Source: Trichormus_B sp936914905 (lineage in GTDB: Bacteria > Cyanobacteriota > Cyanobacteriia > Cyanobacteriales > Nostocaceae). Taken from it: a DNA stretch of 64,000 nucleotides. Of this stretch, positions 1-9,741 are shown piece by piece. The stretch lies in NCBI RefSeq assembly GCF_039871975.1, contig NZ_JBDPLL010000001.1; one strand, given 5' to 3'. Numbering within the stretch: position 1 is the stretch's first letter; every line of letters starts with the position of its first letter. The notes beneath the pieces are model-generated. The model searched no databases. It saw only the letters and a program-made list of their open reading frames with translations, and was not told the origin of the DNA. Made by a program: the position numbers and the translations under genes.

Positions 1-1068
1 ATTGAAGATATTTTGTTTACCAACTTGCAAACCAATATCTGTGACTGTTCCCTGTATTTTTCCTGTAAAAGCATCACTAGTAATGACAACTGACTGACCT
101 AAATGCACTTTTTTAATATCAGTTTCGTAGACTTCTGCTACTACATACATTTTTTGAGTACGACCTAATTCAGCTATGCCATTATTACCAATTATTTCTC
201 CTGGCCAAGCATTAATTTTTAGTATTTGACCATCTATAGGAGAACGGATAGAACTTAAATCTAGTTCTGCTTGAGCTTGTTTAACAGAAGCTTTTGCACT
301 ATTAATATCAGCTTGCGCGGTTTGTATATCAGTAGGGCGAATTTCAACAATACTATTAAGCCTAGCTTGGGCTTCATTTAACTGTTTTTGCAGCGTTTCT
401 ATAGTTCGATTTAATGAAGCTTTGGCCTCATTGAGTTGCTGTTGTACTGTATCTCTTCGCAATCGTTTGGTATCTCCATCAGAAGCAGAAATAGCACCAT
501 TTTGATATAATTTCTGATATCTTTGATGCTCTGTTTCTGCATTATTTAATTCGGCTTCTAACCGAGCAATTGTAGCTTTTTGAGCAAAAGTTTCTCCACG
601 CAATTCAGCATCTAGACGAGCAATTGTAGCTTTTTGAGCATAAATATCACCTTGTTTTGCACCAGCTTCTACTCGTTTGAGACTAGCTTGAGCAACTCCC
701 AGTTGTTGTTTAGCTTTTTCTAAAGCAGCAAGATTAGGAGTATAACTATCAAGAATTGCTACTACTTGTCCTTGACGGATTTTATCACCTTTGTTTACTA
801 AAAGTTTCGCTACTCTTACCCCTCCCCCTTGAGAATTAGGAGCAGACAAATAAATAATTTCTCCTTCGGGTTCCAAACGTCCTAAAGCTGCAACATCAGT
901 CACTGTAGGGGTAGTATTACTGATAGGAACTCGAACATTAGACCTAGATTTAAAATGAAATTTTGATAGGCTGTAGAGAGATACTGTAACAGTAGTTATA
1001 GCTGTAGTAATTGCCAGGGTTATGGACAACCAACTTATAGGGTTTATCAATTTTTCCTTGTGTACCAT
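1..1068 (-). CDS. hgdB: HlyD/DevB-type membrane fusion protein, C-terminus beyond window edge
   Basis: The minus-strand frame stays open from an ATG at 1068 to the window edge (356 codons visible). One N-terminal membrane segment (about residues 12-34) is followed by the periplasmic lipoyl-like start (LGRLEPEGEI), a long alpha-helical hairpin (about 115-240), then the return strand (SSIRSPIDGQILKI) of HlyD-type adaptors. Such proteins join an inner-membrane ABC transporter to a TolC-like channel; DevBCA and HgdBC in Anabaena export heterocyst glycolipids. Lying divergently upstream of an hglE-type gene matches the Anabaena hgd/hgl region as I recall it, so the symbol rests on synteny and family. 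An 18-residue direct duplication (AQKATIARL twice, DNA 563-640) sits in the hairpin. It could instead be another DevB paralogue. Confidence 0.8.
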   Translation of the reverse strand, partial: MVHKEKLINPISWLSITLAITTAITTVTVSLYSLSKFHFKSRSNVRVPISNTTPTVTDVAALGRLEPEGEIIYLSAPNSQGGGVRVAKLLVNKGDKIRQGQVVAILDSYTPNLAALEKAKQQLGVAQASLKRVEAGAKQGDIYAQKATIARLDAELRGETFAQKATIARLEAELNNAETEHQRYQKLYQNGAISASDGDTKRLRRDTVQQQLNEAKASLNRTIETLQKQLNEAQARLNSIVEIRPTDIQTAQADINSAKASVKQAQAELDLSSIRSPIDGQILKINAWPGEIIGNNGIAELGRTQKMYVVAEVYETDIKKVHLGQSVVITSDAFTGKIQGTVTDIGLQVGKQNIFN

Positions 1069-1336
1069 AATTTTTGTCTTTTACATTAGCAATTAGGTTA
1101 TTACTTCGTTTTCTCTAACTGACATTCTCTCTGTTCTTTAGGAACAGATAAGTACACTTGATATCATTCCCTGATAACGTTGTTTCTAAATACTTGACGA
1201 AGATAAAGCTAGAAAGATGGACAGACTATAGGAATATCCATCCATCTTTGGTACCAAATGGGGATAGTTAGTAATGACTGTTAATTCATAATCTAAAATC
1301 CAAAATTGGTATTAGCTATATCGGTAGTTAATAGAG

Positions 1337-1660
1337 TTATTTGTTGAGCATGACTTCTTTTTTCTTTTTCATGATGGCTAAGTATTCGTTGCGAGTTCCA
1401 TCCACTCGATAATGATCACAAATTTGACAGAGTTTCAGGATATCCAAGCGGCTAAATACTTTTTGATGTTCAATTCCGTTGTCGTTGCGCCACCGCCAGA
1501 AAGTTGTTCTATCAATCCGGCGATCGCTCTCAGGCCATCTGCGTCGTGATAGGAAATCTACCAATTCATCTTCATAAAAAGAGTAGCCTTTTGGTAACTT
1601 GAGAAGTTCTTCTCTCAACTCATTTAGCGGTATGAGTGGATCTAGCTCAGATAGTCTCAT
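1337..1660 (-). CDS. hypothetical protein, 107 aa
   Basis: A small charged protein with a W-R-W-R motif near residues 54-57 and a lysine-rich tail (MKKKKEVMLNK). No signal peptide or membrane segment. I do not recognise the family. The middle (DRTTFWRWRNDNGIEHQKVFSRLDILKL) reads like a small helix-turn-helix or merR/phage-like DNA-binding fold, which is only an impression. It lies alone between the HgdB-like gene and the divergent lipid synthase cluster. In Anabaena small genes also occupy this interval. A regulatory role is possible but unproven. Confidence 0.5.
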   Translation of the reverse strand: MRLSELDPLIPLNELREELLKLPKGYSFYEDELVDFLSRRRWPESDRRIDRTTFWRWRNDNGIEHQKVFSRLDILKLCQICDHYRVDGTRNEYLAIMKKKKEVMLNK

Positions 1661-2729
1661 GCCAGCAAGCCCTTAATAGTTTCTTGTAATTCCAATTTTG
1701 CAGAACCGTAAATACAATCTGGTTGAATTGCATGAATTTGTACTGCGATACTATCAGTTTAAGACTGAATAGACTAATGAATTAATCAGGTGAATTTATA
1801 TATTTAATCTACCTTATTCCATGTCTACTCACTGACCTAAACAAACAGTATGGATTTACATTTACATCATTCAACCACAAACAATAAACTGATTAATACA
1901 CAATTTCAACCCTTATGCAACAAATATGTCTAAATCAAATTCGTAGGGGATTACAAATTAATTACTAGTTCATAAAGGTTGTCTTCATTTGTTACTTATT
2001 TAACAATCAATAGTATCTATATTTCTTATGATCTTAATTATTTCATACTTTAGATATAATAACGAGTAACCAAATCTACCAGTTTATTCATTAGTGATTT
2101 TAAGGAATTTTGATCTGGTCATTGACCACCTGATAAATCAGAGCCAGACTATTAATGAAAAATCTCCTTTCAGATAGATGTAAAAATGTTTGACTACTTA
2201 TATCCATCTCAATTTTGCTTGACTTTACACCTTTTATATGATTTCGTAAAATTTATATGCAACTTTAGATATTAACTTGGCAATATCAGCTAATTATTGA
2301 TATTACTTGGATAAGTAAATAATTCACCGCAATGCCTCAAGCAACTTGATATTCTTTCTAATTTTATTGAGTTGCATTTGAGTTGCAAAAGTTTTGTCAC
2401 CCATCTAAAATAAGTTTCAAGCCGCAGTTGAACCGAAAGTACAGGGTAGAGAATTACGTTTTCTCTAAAAACTATTCTAGCTTGAGCTGCTCAGCGAAGC
2501 ATTTTACCAAATTCAAGAACCTTAAGAATTTCTTTACATAGAGAAGTTTACCATCTCTAGTTGTTTAATTTAGAGAAAACAAATTTATTATCATCTCTAT
2601 ATTCCACTAAAAAATAGTAAATAAATAGTCATGGACGCTTCCAATTTCGAAGCTGCATTATCACAATTTTAAATTGAGGTCAGTAATTGTGAAAAAGTTC
2701 TGTTCCAGATGATCAATGAGAGAAGTCAT
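1661..2729. promoter_or_regulatory. long AT-rich upstream region of the lipid synthase cluster
   Basis: About 1.05 kb without a convincing gene, very AT-rich, separating the minus-strand small gene from the first synthase gene. It must carry the promoter of the cluster, but I cannot place -10/-35 or regulator boxes with confidence. GAGAGAAG at about 2719-2726 is the likely ribosome binding site for the ATG at 2730. Confidence 0.4.
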
Positions 2730-5700
2730 ATGTCAGAAAACACAAATATCATTAGTCAAACTAACAAACAATTGCAACAAACTAATATAGCAATTATTGG
2801 CATGGCTTCAATATTCCCAAAATCAAAGAATTTACAGGAATATTGGCAAAATATTATTCAAAAAGTGGATTGTACTACTAATGTTCCCCCTTCCCGCTGG
2901 AGTATAGAAGATTATTATAATCCTGACCCCAAAGCCCCAGATCAAACTTACTGTAAGCGTGGTGGATTTATCCCAGATATTGATTTTAATCCTATGGAAT
3001 TTGGTTTACCTCCGAATATTTTAGAGGTAACGGATATTTCTCAACTGCTAGGTTTGGTAGTAGCAAAAGAGGCAATGGAAGATACTGGTTACAGCGAATC
3101 TCGACAGTTTAATCGTGAACGTACTGGGGTCATATTAGGTGTAGCTATTGGTAGACAACTAGCAGTACCTTTGGGTGCAAGGTTGCAATATCCAATCTCG
3201 GAAAAAGTTCTCAAGAACAGTGGTTTATCAGAAGTAGATACCCAAAAAGTGATTGATAAAGTCAAAAGTGCTTATGTGCAGTGGGACGAAAATGCCTTCC
3301 CTGGAATGTTAGCTAATGTGATTTCTGGACGTATCGCTAACCGCCTTGACTTGGGAGGAATGAACTGTGTAGTAGATGCGGCTTGCGCCAGTTCTTTAGG
3401 TGCATTAAAAATGGCAATTAGCGAACTAGTTGAACATCGCGCCGATATGATGATCACTGGTGGAGTTGACACCGATAATTCGATTTTTGCCTATATGTGT
3501 TTTAGCAAAACTCCAGCGGTTTCTCCTCGTGATAAAGTCAAAGCATTTGATGTAGATGCTGATGGGATGATATTAGCTGAAGTCCTGGGAATGTTGGTAG
3601 TCAAGCGGTTAGAAGATGCTGTGCGAGATAGTGATCGCATCTATGCTATTATTAAAGCTATTGGCAGTTCTAGCGACGGTAAGTATAAGAACATATATGC
3701 ACCCCATTCCGAAGGACAAATTAAAGCCTTACGTCGTGCTTATGAAAATGCCGGGTATTCACCGGAAACTGTGGGTTTAACTGAAGCACATGGTACAGGA
3801 ACAATGGTAGGAGATCCCAGAGAATCTACCTCTATTAAAGAAGTATTTGGTGAAAACAATTCCCAAACCCAATATATTGCTTTAGGTACGGTTAAATCAC
3901 AAATTGGACATACCAAAGCGGCAGCAGGTGCAGCAAGTTTAATTAAAACAGCTTTGGCATTGCATCACAAAGTATTACCACCCACAATTAACATTACTAA
4001 ACCACATCCAAAATTAAATATTGAGAATTCAGCATTTTATTTAAATACAGAAACTAGACCTTGGATTAGTAACCAACCCAGACGCGCTGGTGTCAGCACA
4101 TTTGGTTTTGGAGGGACAAATTATCACGTTGTTTTGGAGGAATATGAAAATGAACATCATCACTCATATCGTTTACACAATACTGCAAAATCAATTTTAT
4201 TATTTGCATCCACAACCCAAGACTTGTTATCTTGCTGTGAAGACATTCAACGACAATTAACATCACCGGAAAAAGAAAGACATTATCAAAAAATAATTAG
4301 AGGATCTCAATCTCTAGAAATTCCTGTCAATTACGTGAGAATTGGATTCGTTGCCGATTCCTTAACCCAAGCTGAAGAATTATTGCGAATTAGTATTAAT
4401 CAGTTACGAAACAAACCAGAAGCGGGATCATGGGAACATCCCAAAGGAATTTATTACCGCCAAAAAGGGATAGAAACTACAGGTAAAATAGTAACTTTAT
4501 TTTCTGGACAAGGTTCTCAATATTTGGAAATGGGCCGAGAAGTAGTAGTTAACTTTCCCTGCTTACGTGAAACCTATATTTATATGGATAAGCTGCTGTG
4601 TGAAGATGGGTTAAAACCCATTTCTGAAATTGTATTTCCCCAGCCAGTTTTTGATCAATCACAAAAGCAACATCAGCTAGAAACACTGCAAAAAACAGAA
4701 TATGCACAGCCAGGAATTGGCATTTTTAGTGCAGGTTTATACAAGATATTACAACAGGCTGGTTTTAAAGCTGATTTTGTCGCCGGTCATAGCTTTGGAG
4801 AATTGATAGCTTTGTGGGCTGGTGGTGTTTTAAGTGAAGAAGATTATTTCTTCTTAGTCAGAGAAAGGGGAAAAGCAATGGCTACACCCGCAGAATCTGA
4901 CGCGGGGGGAATGTTGGCGGTAAAAGGTGATATTAATCAGCTAAAGGAATTAATTAAACATTTTCCCCAAGTTGCTATTGCTAATTGGAATTCTCAGCGT
5001 CAGGTGGTTTTAGCTGGAAAAACAGCAGAAATTACCAAAGTGCAGAATGTTCTGAAAGAGAAGGGATTTTCTACATTTTTATTAGAAGTTTCGGCAGCTT
5101 TTCATACACCATTAGTATCCTATGCCCAAAAACCTTTTGCTCAAGCGATTGAAAAGGTAACTTTTAATTCTGCTAAAATTCCAGTTTATACGAATCTCAC
5201 TGGTGGATTTTACCCAAATAAAGCGCCAGCAATTCAAAAAAATCTCAAAGAACATTTGTTAAATCAGGTCTTGTTCCAACAAGAAATTGAGAATATCTAT
5301 AAAGCTGGTGGTTATTGCTCTGTTGAGTTTGGTCCCAAAAACGTTCTCACAAACTTAGTGAAAGAGATTTTAGGTGATAAACCGCATATTGCTGTCGCCT
5401 TGAATAGTAATTCAACTAAAAATAGCGATTTAGGATTGCGAGAAGCAGTAATACAATTGCGAGTTACTGGTGTAGCTTTGCAAAATATCGACCCCTATCA
5501 AATTGAAACCAAAATTCCCGAAGTTAATAAAAAGAAAGTTTTGAATGTGCGACTCAACAGCACTAATATTACCCACAAAGCACAAAAAGCATTTGCACAA
5601 GCACTAGAAAATGGTTATCAAATCAGTGCAAACTCTCCCCAAGCAGAACCAGAACCTGCTTTTGCTAAAACAACTATTACTTTACCAACAATTAGAGAAG

Positions 5701-8700
5701 ATTTAGAGGAAGAATACAGTTATACTACATCGGTAAATAATGATGTACATTATAGGAACAATAGCAATTTAGAAAAAGTACCAATTCAACTGCCCAATTA
5801 CGACCGAGTTATTGATAGTTTAGAACATTACCTAGCAGAATTTACTCGTCAACAACGTGATATCATGCACTTTCATGAACAATTTTTGCAAAATCAAACA
5901 GAATACACAAAGACTTTCTATGAATTGACGCAACAACAGTATAAGTTGTTAGAGAATGGGGATATAAATGAGTATCAAGCACAAACACAACAACTAGCTA
6001 TTTCTAGTTCTGAACGTAATATGATGCGGCTTCATGATCATCAAGCTGACACCCTCCGTATTCATGAAGAATATTTGAACTATCAGCAAGATTATGCTAA
6101 CAATTACTTTCAATTACTGCATAAACATTATAATTTTTTGTTGTTTACTGATAATATTCCTGTTCCTCAGGATCATTTAGTAGAAGAAACAAATAGAAAA
6201 ACCTCTGTTAATAGAAGTGGGGCTAATATTTCCCCTTCTTTTGCAGGAGAGGGATTAGGAGAGAAGTTAATTTCTCCTCCTAAACAAGAGGAACAGTTAG
6301 AAGACAACTCAAATACCATCACAGTCATACCCACAATTCCCATTAATGTTGATACCTCAACTCTTGGGCAAACTCTACTTAGTATTGTCAGTGATAAAAC
6401 AGGCTATCCAGTGGAAATATTAGACCTGTCAATGGATATTGAGGCAGATTTAGGAATTGATCCTATCAAACGGGTGGAAATATTAAGAGGATTGTTAGAA
6501 ATTTACCCATATTTGCCCAAACCGAACCCAGAAGAATTAGGTCAATTGCGGACACTGGGACAAATTGCGGAGTATATTAAAACGCTAGTTATAGAGTTAT
6601 TAAATCAGAAAGTAGAAGTTTCAGAAGCAACAAACTTTCCAGTACAAATGTTAGTGAAAGTCCCTCATCAAGATGTTGCGAATGAACCAGAAATTTTGGA
6701 ATCTCACCCCAATGTTGCTAATACGGAAAGTTTCATTTTATCCAGCGAAGATGATGTAAAACAATCTACTGGAGATGAAATGACGCAGATAGTAGAAAGA
6801 GTAACAGCAATAACAATACCGGCAGATTTGAGTAACGTTCTCCTCACCATTGTCAGTGATAAAACAGGTTATCCGGCAGAAATGTTAGAATTGTCAATGG
6901 ATATTGAGACAGATTTAGGAATTGATTCTATCAAACAGTTGGAAATATTAGGAGGACTGTTAGAACCTTATCCAGATTTACCCAGACCGAACCCTGAAGA
7001 ATTAGCTGAATTAAGGACATTGGGACAAATTGTTGAGTATATCCAACATCAGGCTCAGGGTGTAACCAAGTTACTAATTAATAAAAAAGAAGAATTTACA
7101 TCGACAGAATTACATGCTCAAATTCTTCGCAGTCAGGCAAAATTAAAATCGCTTTCCCAACCAGATGCGTTAGAATTTATAATTCCTGAAACCCATGTCA
7201 TTCTAATTACAGATGACGGCTGTTCCACTACTGAGAAACTAGCTACATCTTTGATAGCAAAAGGTGTGAAACCTGTAGTTTTAAGCTTCCCTAACATTCA
7301 ATCAAATTTACCTGCGGAAATTAATCAGGTAACATTAACTAATTGGGATGAAAAAAGTTTACAACAACAGTTAATTAACATTGCAGATAATTTTGGTGCT
7401 GTAGCTACTTTCATTCATCTAAACCCTGTATTCAGCGGTAGTAGTGAAATAGAAAAATCTATTCTCCGCCATATCTTTTTAATAGCTAAACATCTCAAAA
7501 CATCACTTAATGAAGCAGCAAAAAAATTACGTAGTTGTTTTCTTTCTGTTGCGCGTCTAGATGGTGAATTTAGACTAGGAAACACAACTAATTTTAGTCA
7601 TATTAGTGCAGGACTATTCGGGTTAACTAAGAGTTTAAATCAAGAAAGTGTGTTTTGTCGTTCCCTTGATTTAAGCCCTGATTTAGATCCGCAAACATCT
7701 GTAAGACATATACTTGCAGAAATTCATGACCCCAATTTGTTAGTTACAGAAGTAGGATATAAGAGCAAAGGTAGATTTACTTTAGTTGCAGAACCCTCTT
7801 CCCTCAGTCTCCAATCCCCAATAATCAATCCCCAATCTCAAGTATTTCTTGTCAGTGGAGGTGCAAAAGGAATAACAGCTCAATGTGTGATTAAATTAGC
7901 CCGACAATATCAATGTAAATTCATTCTTTTAGGTCGCTCTAGTACAGAAACAGAAGCAGTTTGGGCTGAGAATTGTGAAAATGAAGCTGAACTAAAAAAG
8001 CCAATTCTGGAGTATTTTCAAGCACAAGGGGAAAAACCAACACTAATAATGATACAGAAAGAGTATCGTGATATTTCCTCTCAGCGCGAAATCCAAAATA
8101 CCCTCAAAGCCATTGCAGCCGCAGGAGGAAAAGCGGAATATGTGAGTGTGGATATCACTGAGAGCATTGTGCTAGCAGAAAAAATTGCACCTGTAGTTGA
8201 ATATTTAGGAGCGATAACTGGCATTATTCACGGTGCTGGTAACTTAGCTGATAAACGAATTGAGAAGAAAACAATTCAGGATTTTGAGACAGTTTATGCA
8301 GCCAAAGTTAAGGGTTTAGAAAATCTGCTAAATTGTGTACATCCAAGCCAACTAAAATGTTTAATTCTATTTTCTTCGGTGGTTGGTTTCTATGGTAATA
8401 TAGGACAATCGGATTATGCGATTACTAACGGAATCCTCAATAAATCAGCCTATCTTATCAAACACAATCATCCCCATTGTCATGTAGTCGCCATTAACTG
8501 GGGTCATTGGCAAAGTGGGATGGTATCACCAGAATTAAAAAAAGCCTTTGCAGAACGAGGAATTGAAACTATACCCCTAGAAATCGGCACACAAATATTA
8601 GTTGAAGAACTAATACATATTTATCAAAAAAATGTACAAATCGTAATTGGTCGCCCATTAGTTTATATTCCCACTATCCTATCCAGCGACTTAGAAGCCT

Positions 8701-9530
8701 ATCGCATCAAACGCCAATTAAGATTAGAGTTCAACCCATTTCAACAGGATCATGTAATAGCAAGTCGTCCCGTGCTTCCCGCCACTTGTGGATTATTATG
8801 GATGGCTAACGCTTGCGAACAAATTTATCCTGGATTTAAAGCCTTTAGTTGCAACAACTTCAAAGTTTTGAAAGGAATAGTTTTCGATGAAAGTTTATCA
8901 AGTGAATATACTCTAGCAATCCAAGAACTTGCTAAAATTGAAAATAAACAAATAGAGTTAGCAGCTAAAATTAGCAGCATTAATCCAGAAGCAAAAATCA
9001 GATATCACTTTAGTACTAATTTAACACTAAAGCGCAAAATTGACACCGCCCAAAAGTACGAATTGGTAAACTTAACTCTAGATGAGCAATTCCTCATCAC
9101 AAATCAATTACTTTATCAGAATCGGGGAAGTAGCTTATTTTATGGAACCACATTTCAAGGTGTAAAATCTGTACTAAACGCGAGTCCTGGTAAACTGACT
9201 ATCAAATGTAAATTACCACAACCTACAGCACAAAACCAGGGACAATTTCCAGTTCAAACATTCAATCCCTACATAGCTAACGTACAGGTTCACACCCTCT
9301 GGTTTTGGATTCAAAACTTTCATCAAGTCGGTTGTTTACCCTCAGAGATTAAAACCTTTGAACAATTTGCACCTGTCCCATTTGACGAAACATTTTATGT
9401 TACTTGTGAAGTCAAATACAAAACCGCATCAAAAGTAATTGCTAATATCATTACGCACAATTGCCAAGGACAAATTTATAATCGCATGATTGGTGCTAAG
9501 GGAACTATTGTAACCAAACAAATAGGATAG
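2730..9530 (+). CDS. hglE: heterocyst-glycolipid-type polyunsaturated/polyketide synthase (KS-AT-ACP-ACP-KR-DH)
   Basis: A 2266-residue PfaA-like type I synthase for the long aliphatic chain of heterocyst glycolipids. Domains: ketosynthase with Cys219 (DAACASS), His354 (EAHGTGT) and His394 (KSQIGHT); acyltransferase with Ser688 (GHSFGE); helical linker about 1025-1160; two carrier domains near 1220-1290 and 1375-1440; ketoreductase with GGAKGI near 1709 and catalytic-type Tyr1896; a C-terminal hot-dog dehydratase with His2008 (DHVIASRPVLP). The first carrier domain has Pro1245 where the phosphopantetheine serine should be (GIDPIKRVE); the second keeps Ser1400 (GIDSIKQLE). An in-frame ATG at 2709 exists, but the one at 2730 has the better ribosome binding site. 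First gene of the cluster; no lesions seen. The symbol rests on family and synteny. Confidence 0.85.
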   Translation: MSENTNIISQTNKQLQQTNIAIIGMASIFPKSKNLQEYWQNIIQKVDCTTNVPPSRWSIEDYYNPDPKAPDQTYCKRGGFIPDIDFNPMEFGLPPNILEVTDISQLLGLVVAKEAMEDTGYSESRQFNRERTGVILGVAIGRQLAVPLGARLQYPISEKVLKNSGLSEVDTQKVIDKVKSAYVQWDENAFPGMLANVISGRIANRLDLGGMNCVVDAACASSLGALKMAISELVEHRADMMITGGVDTDNSIFAYMCFSKTPAVSPRDKVKAFDVDADGMILAEVLGMLVVKRLEDAVRDSDRIYAIIKAIGSSSDGKYKNIYAPHSEGQIKALRRAYENAGYSPETVGLTEAHGTGTMVGDPRESTSIKEVFGENNSQTQYIALGTVKSQIGHTKAAAGAASLIKTALALHHKVLPPTINITKPHPKLNIENSAFYLNTETRPWISNQPRRAGVSTFGFGGTNYHVVLEEYENEHHHSYRLHNTAKSILLFASTTQDLLSCCEDIQRQLTSPEKERHYQKIIRGSQSLEIPVNYVRIGFVADSLTQAEELLRISINQLRNKPEAGSWEHPKGIYYRQKGIETTGKIVTLFSGQGSQYLEMGREVVVNFPCLRETYIYMDKLLCEDGLKPISEIVFPQPVFDQSQKQHQLETLQKTEYAQPGIGIFSAGLYKILQQAGFKADFVAGHSFGELIALWAGGVLSEEDYFFLVRERGKAMATPAESDAGGMLAVKGDINQLKELIKHFPQVAIANWNSQRQVVLAGKTAEITKVQNVLKEKGFSTFLLEVSAAFHTPLVSYAQKPFAQAIEKVTFNSAKIPVYTNLTGGFYPNKAPAIQKNLKEHLLNQVLFQQEIENIYKAGGYCSVEFGPKNVLTNLVKEILGDKPHIAVALNSNSTKNSDLGLREAVIQLRVTGVALQNIDPYQIETKIPEVNKKKVLNVRLNSTNITHKAQKAFAQALENGYQISANSPQAEPEPAFAKTTITLPTIREDLEEEYSYTTSVNNDVHYRNNSNLEKVPIQLPNYDRVIDSLEHYLAEFTRQQRDIMHFHEQFLQNQTEYTKTFYELTQQQYKLLENGDINEYQAQTQQLAISSSERNMMRLHDHQADTLRIHEEYLNYQQDYANNYFQLLHKHYNFLLFTDNIPVPQDHLVEETNRKTSVNRSGANISPSFAGEGLGEKLISPPKQEEQLEDNSNTITVIPTIPINVDTSTLGQTLLSIVSDKTGYPVEILDLSMDIEADLGIDPIKRVEILRGLLEIYPYLPKPNPEELGQLRTLGQIAEYIKTLVIELLNQKVEVSEATNFPVQMLVKVPHQDVANEPEILESHPNVANTESFILSSEDDVKQSTGDEMTQIVERVTAITIPADLSNVLLTIVSDKTGYPAEMLELSMDIETDLGIDSIKQLEILGGLLEPYPDLPRPNPEELAELRTLGQIVEYIQHQAQGVTKLLINKKEEFTSTELHAQILRSQAKLKSLSQPDALEFIIPETHVILITDDGCSTTEKLATSLIAKGVKPVVLSFPNIQSNLPAEINQVTLTNWDEKSLQQQLINIADNFGAVATFIHLNPVFSGSSEIEKSILRHIFLIAKHLKTSLNEAAKKLRSCFLSVARLDGEFRLGNTTNFSHISAGLFGLTKSLNQESVFCRSLDLSPDLDPQTSVRHILAEIHDPNLLVTEVGYKSKGRFTLVAEPSSLSLQSPIINPQSQVFLVSGGAKGITAQCVIKLARQYQCKFILLGRSSTETEAVWAENCENEAELKKPILEYFQAQGEKPTLIMIQKEYRDISSQREIQNTLKAIAAAGGKAEYVSVDITESIVLAEKIAPVVEYLGAITGIIHGAGNLADKRIEKKTIQDFETVYAAKVKGLENLLNCVHPSQLKCLILFSSVVGFYGNIGQSDYAITNGILNKSAYLIKHNHPHCHVVAINWGHWQSGMVSPELKKAFAERGIETIPLEIGTQILVEELIHIYQKNVQIVIGRPLVYIPTILSSDLEAYRIKRQLRLEFNPFQQDHVIASRPVLPATCGLLWMANACEQIYPGFKAFSCNNFKVLKGIVFDESLSSEYTLAIQELAKIENKQIELAAKISSINPEAKIRYHFSTNLTLKRKIDTAQKYELVNLTLDEQFLITNQLLYQNRGSSLFYGTTFQGVKSVLNASPGKLTIKCKLPQPTAQNQGQFPVQTFNPYIANVQVHTLWFWIQNFHQVGCLPSEIKTFEQFAPVPFDETFYVTCEVKYKTASKVIANIITHNCQGQIYNRMIGAKGTIVTKQIG

Positions 9531-9600
9531 ATAGCTTACACAAGGATACAGAGGTTAGAAGAATCTCAAAAATATTAACAACCTACATCTCCTCATCCTT

Positions 9601-9686
9601 CCTGCGTAAGTATTCAGCTTTTTCAGGCTAATACCAAAAATACCTATTTGATAATTAACCAATTCTTCGAACATTCTGACTCCTTA
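9601..9686 (-). repeat. dispersed intergenic repeat, uninterrupted copy
   Basis: The reverse complement of this stretch matches 53178-53299 nearly base for base (for example GGTTAATTATCAAATAGG and AGCCTGAAAAAGCT). The copy at 53 kb carries an extra 44 bp. It lies between the first two synthase genes. Confidence 0.75.
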
Positions 9687-9741
9687 CCTTTCTACGCCTC
9701 TGGGTGATATTACCTCTTAATTCAAAGAATGGAGAATAATC

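Noticed and set aside
3272..3472. Small minus-strand frame inside the ketosynthase
   Set aside because: It is a shadow of the conserved plus-strand coding sequence with no start signal or protein-like features.
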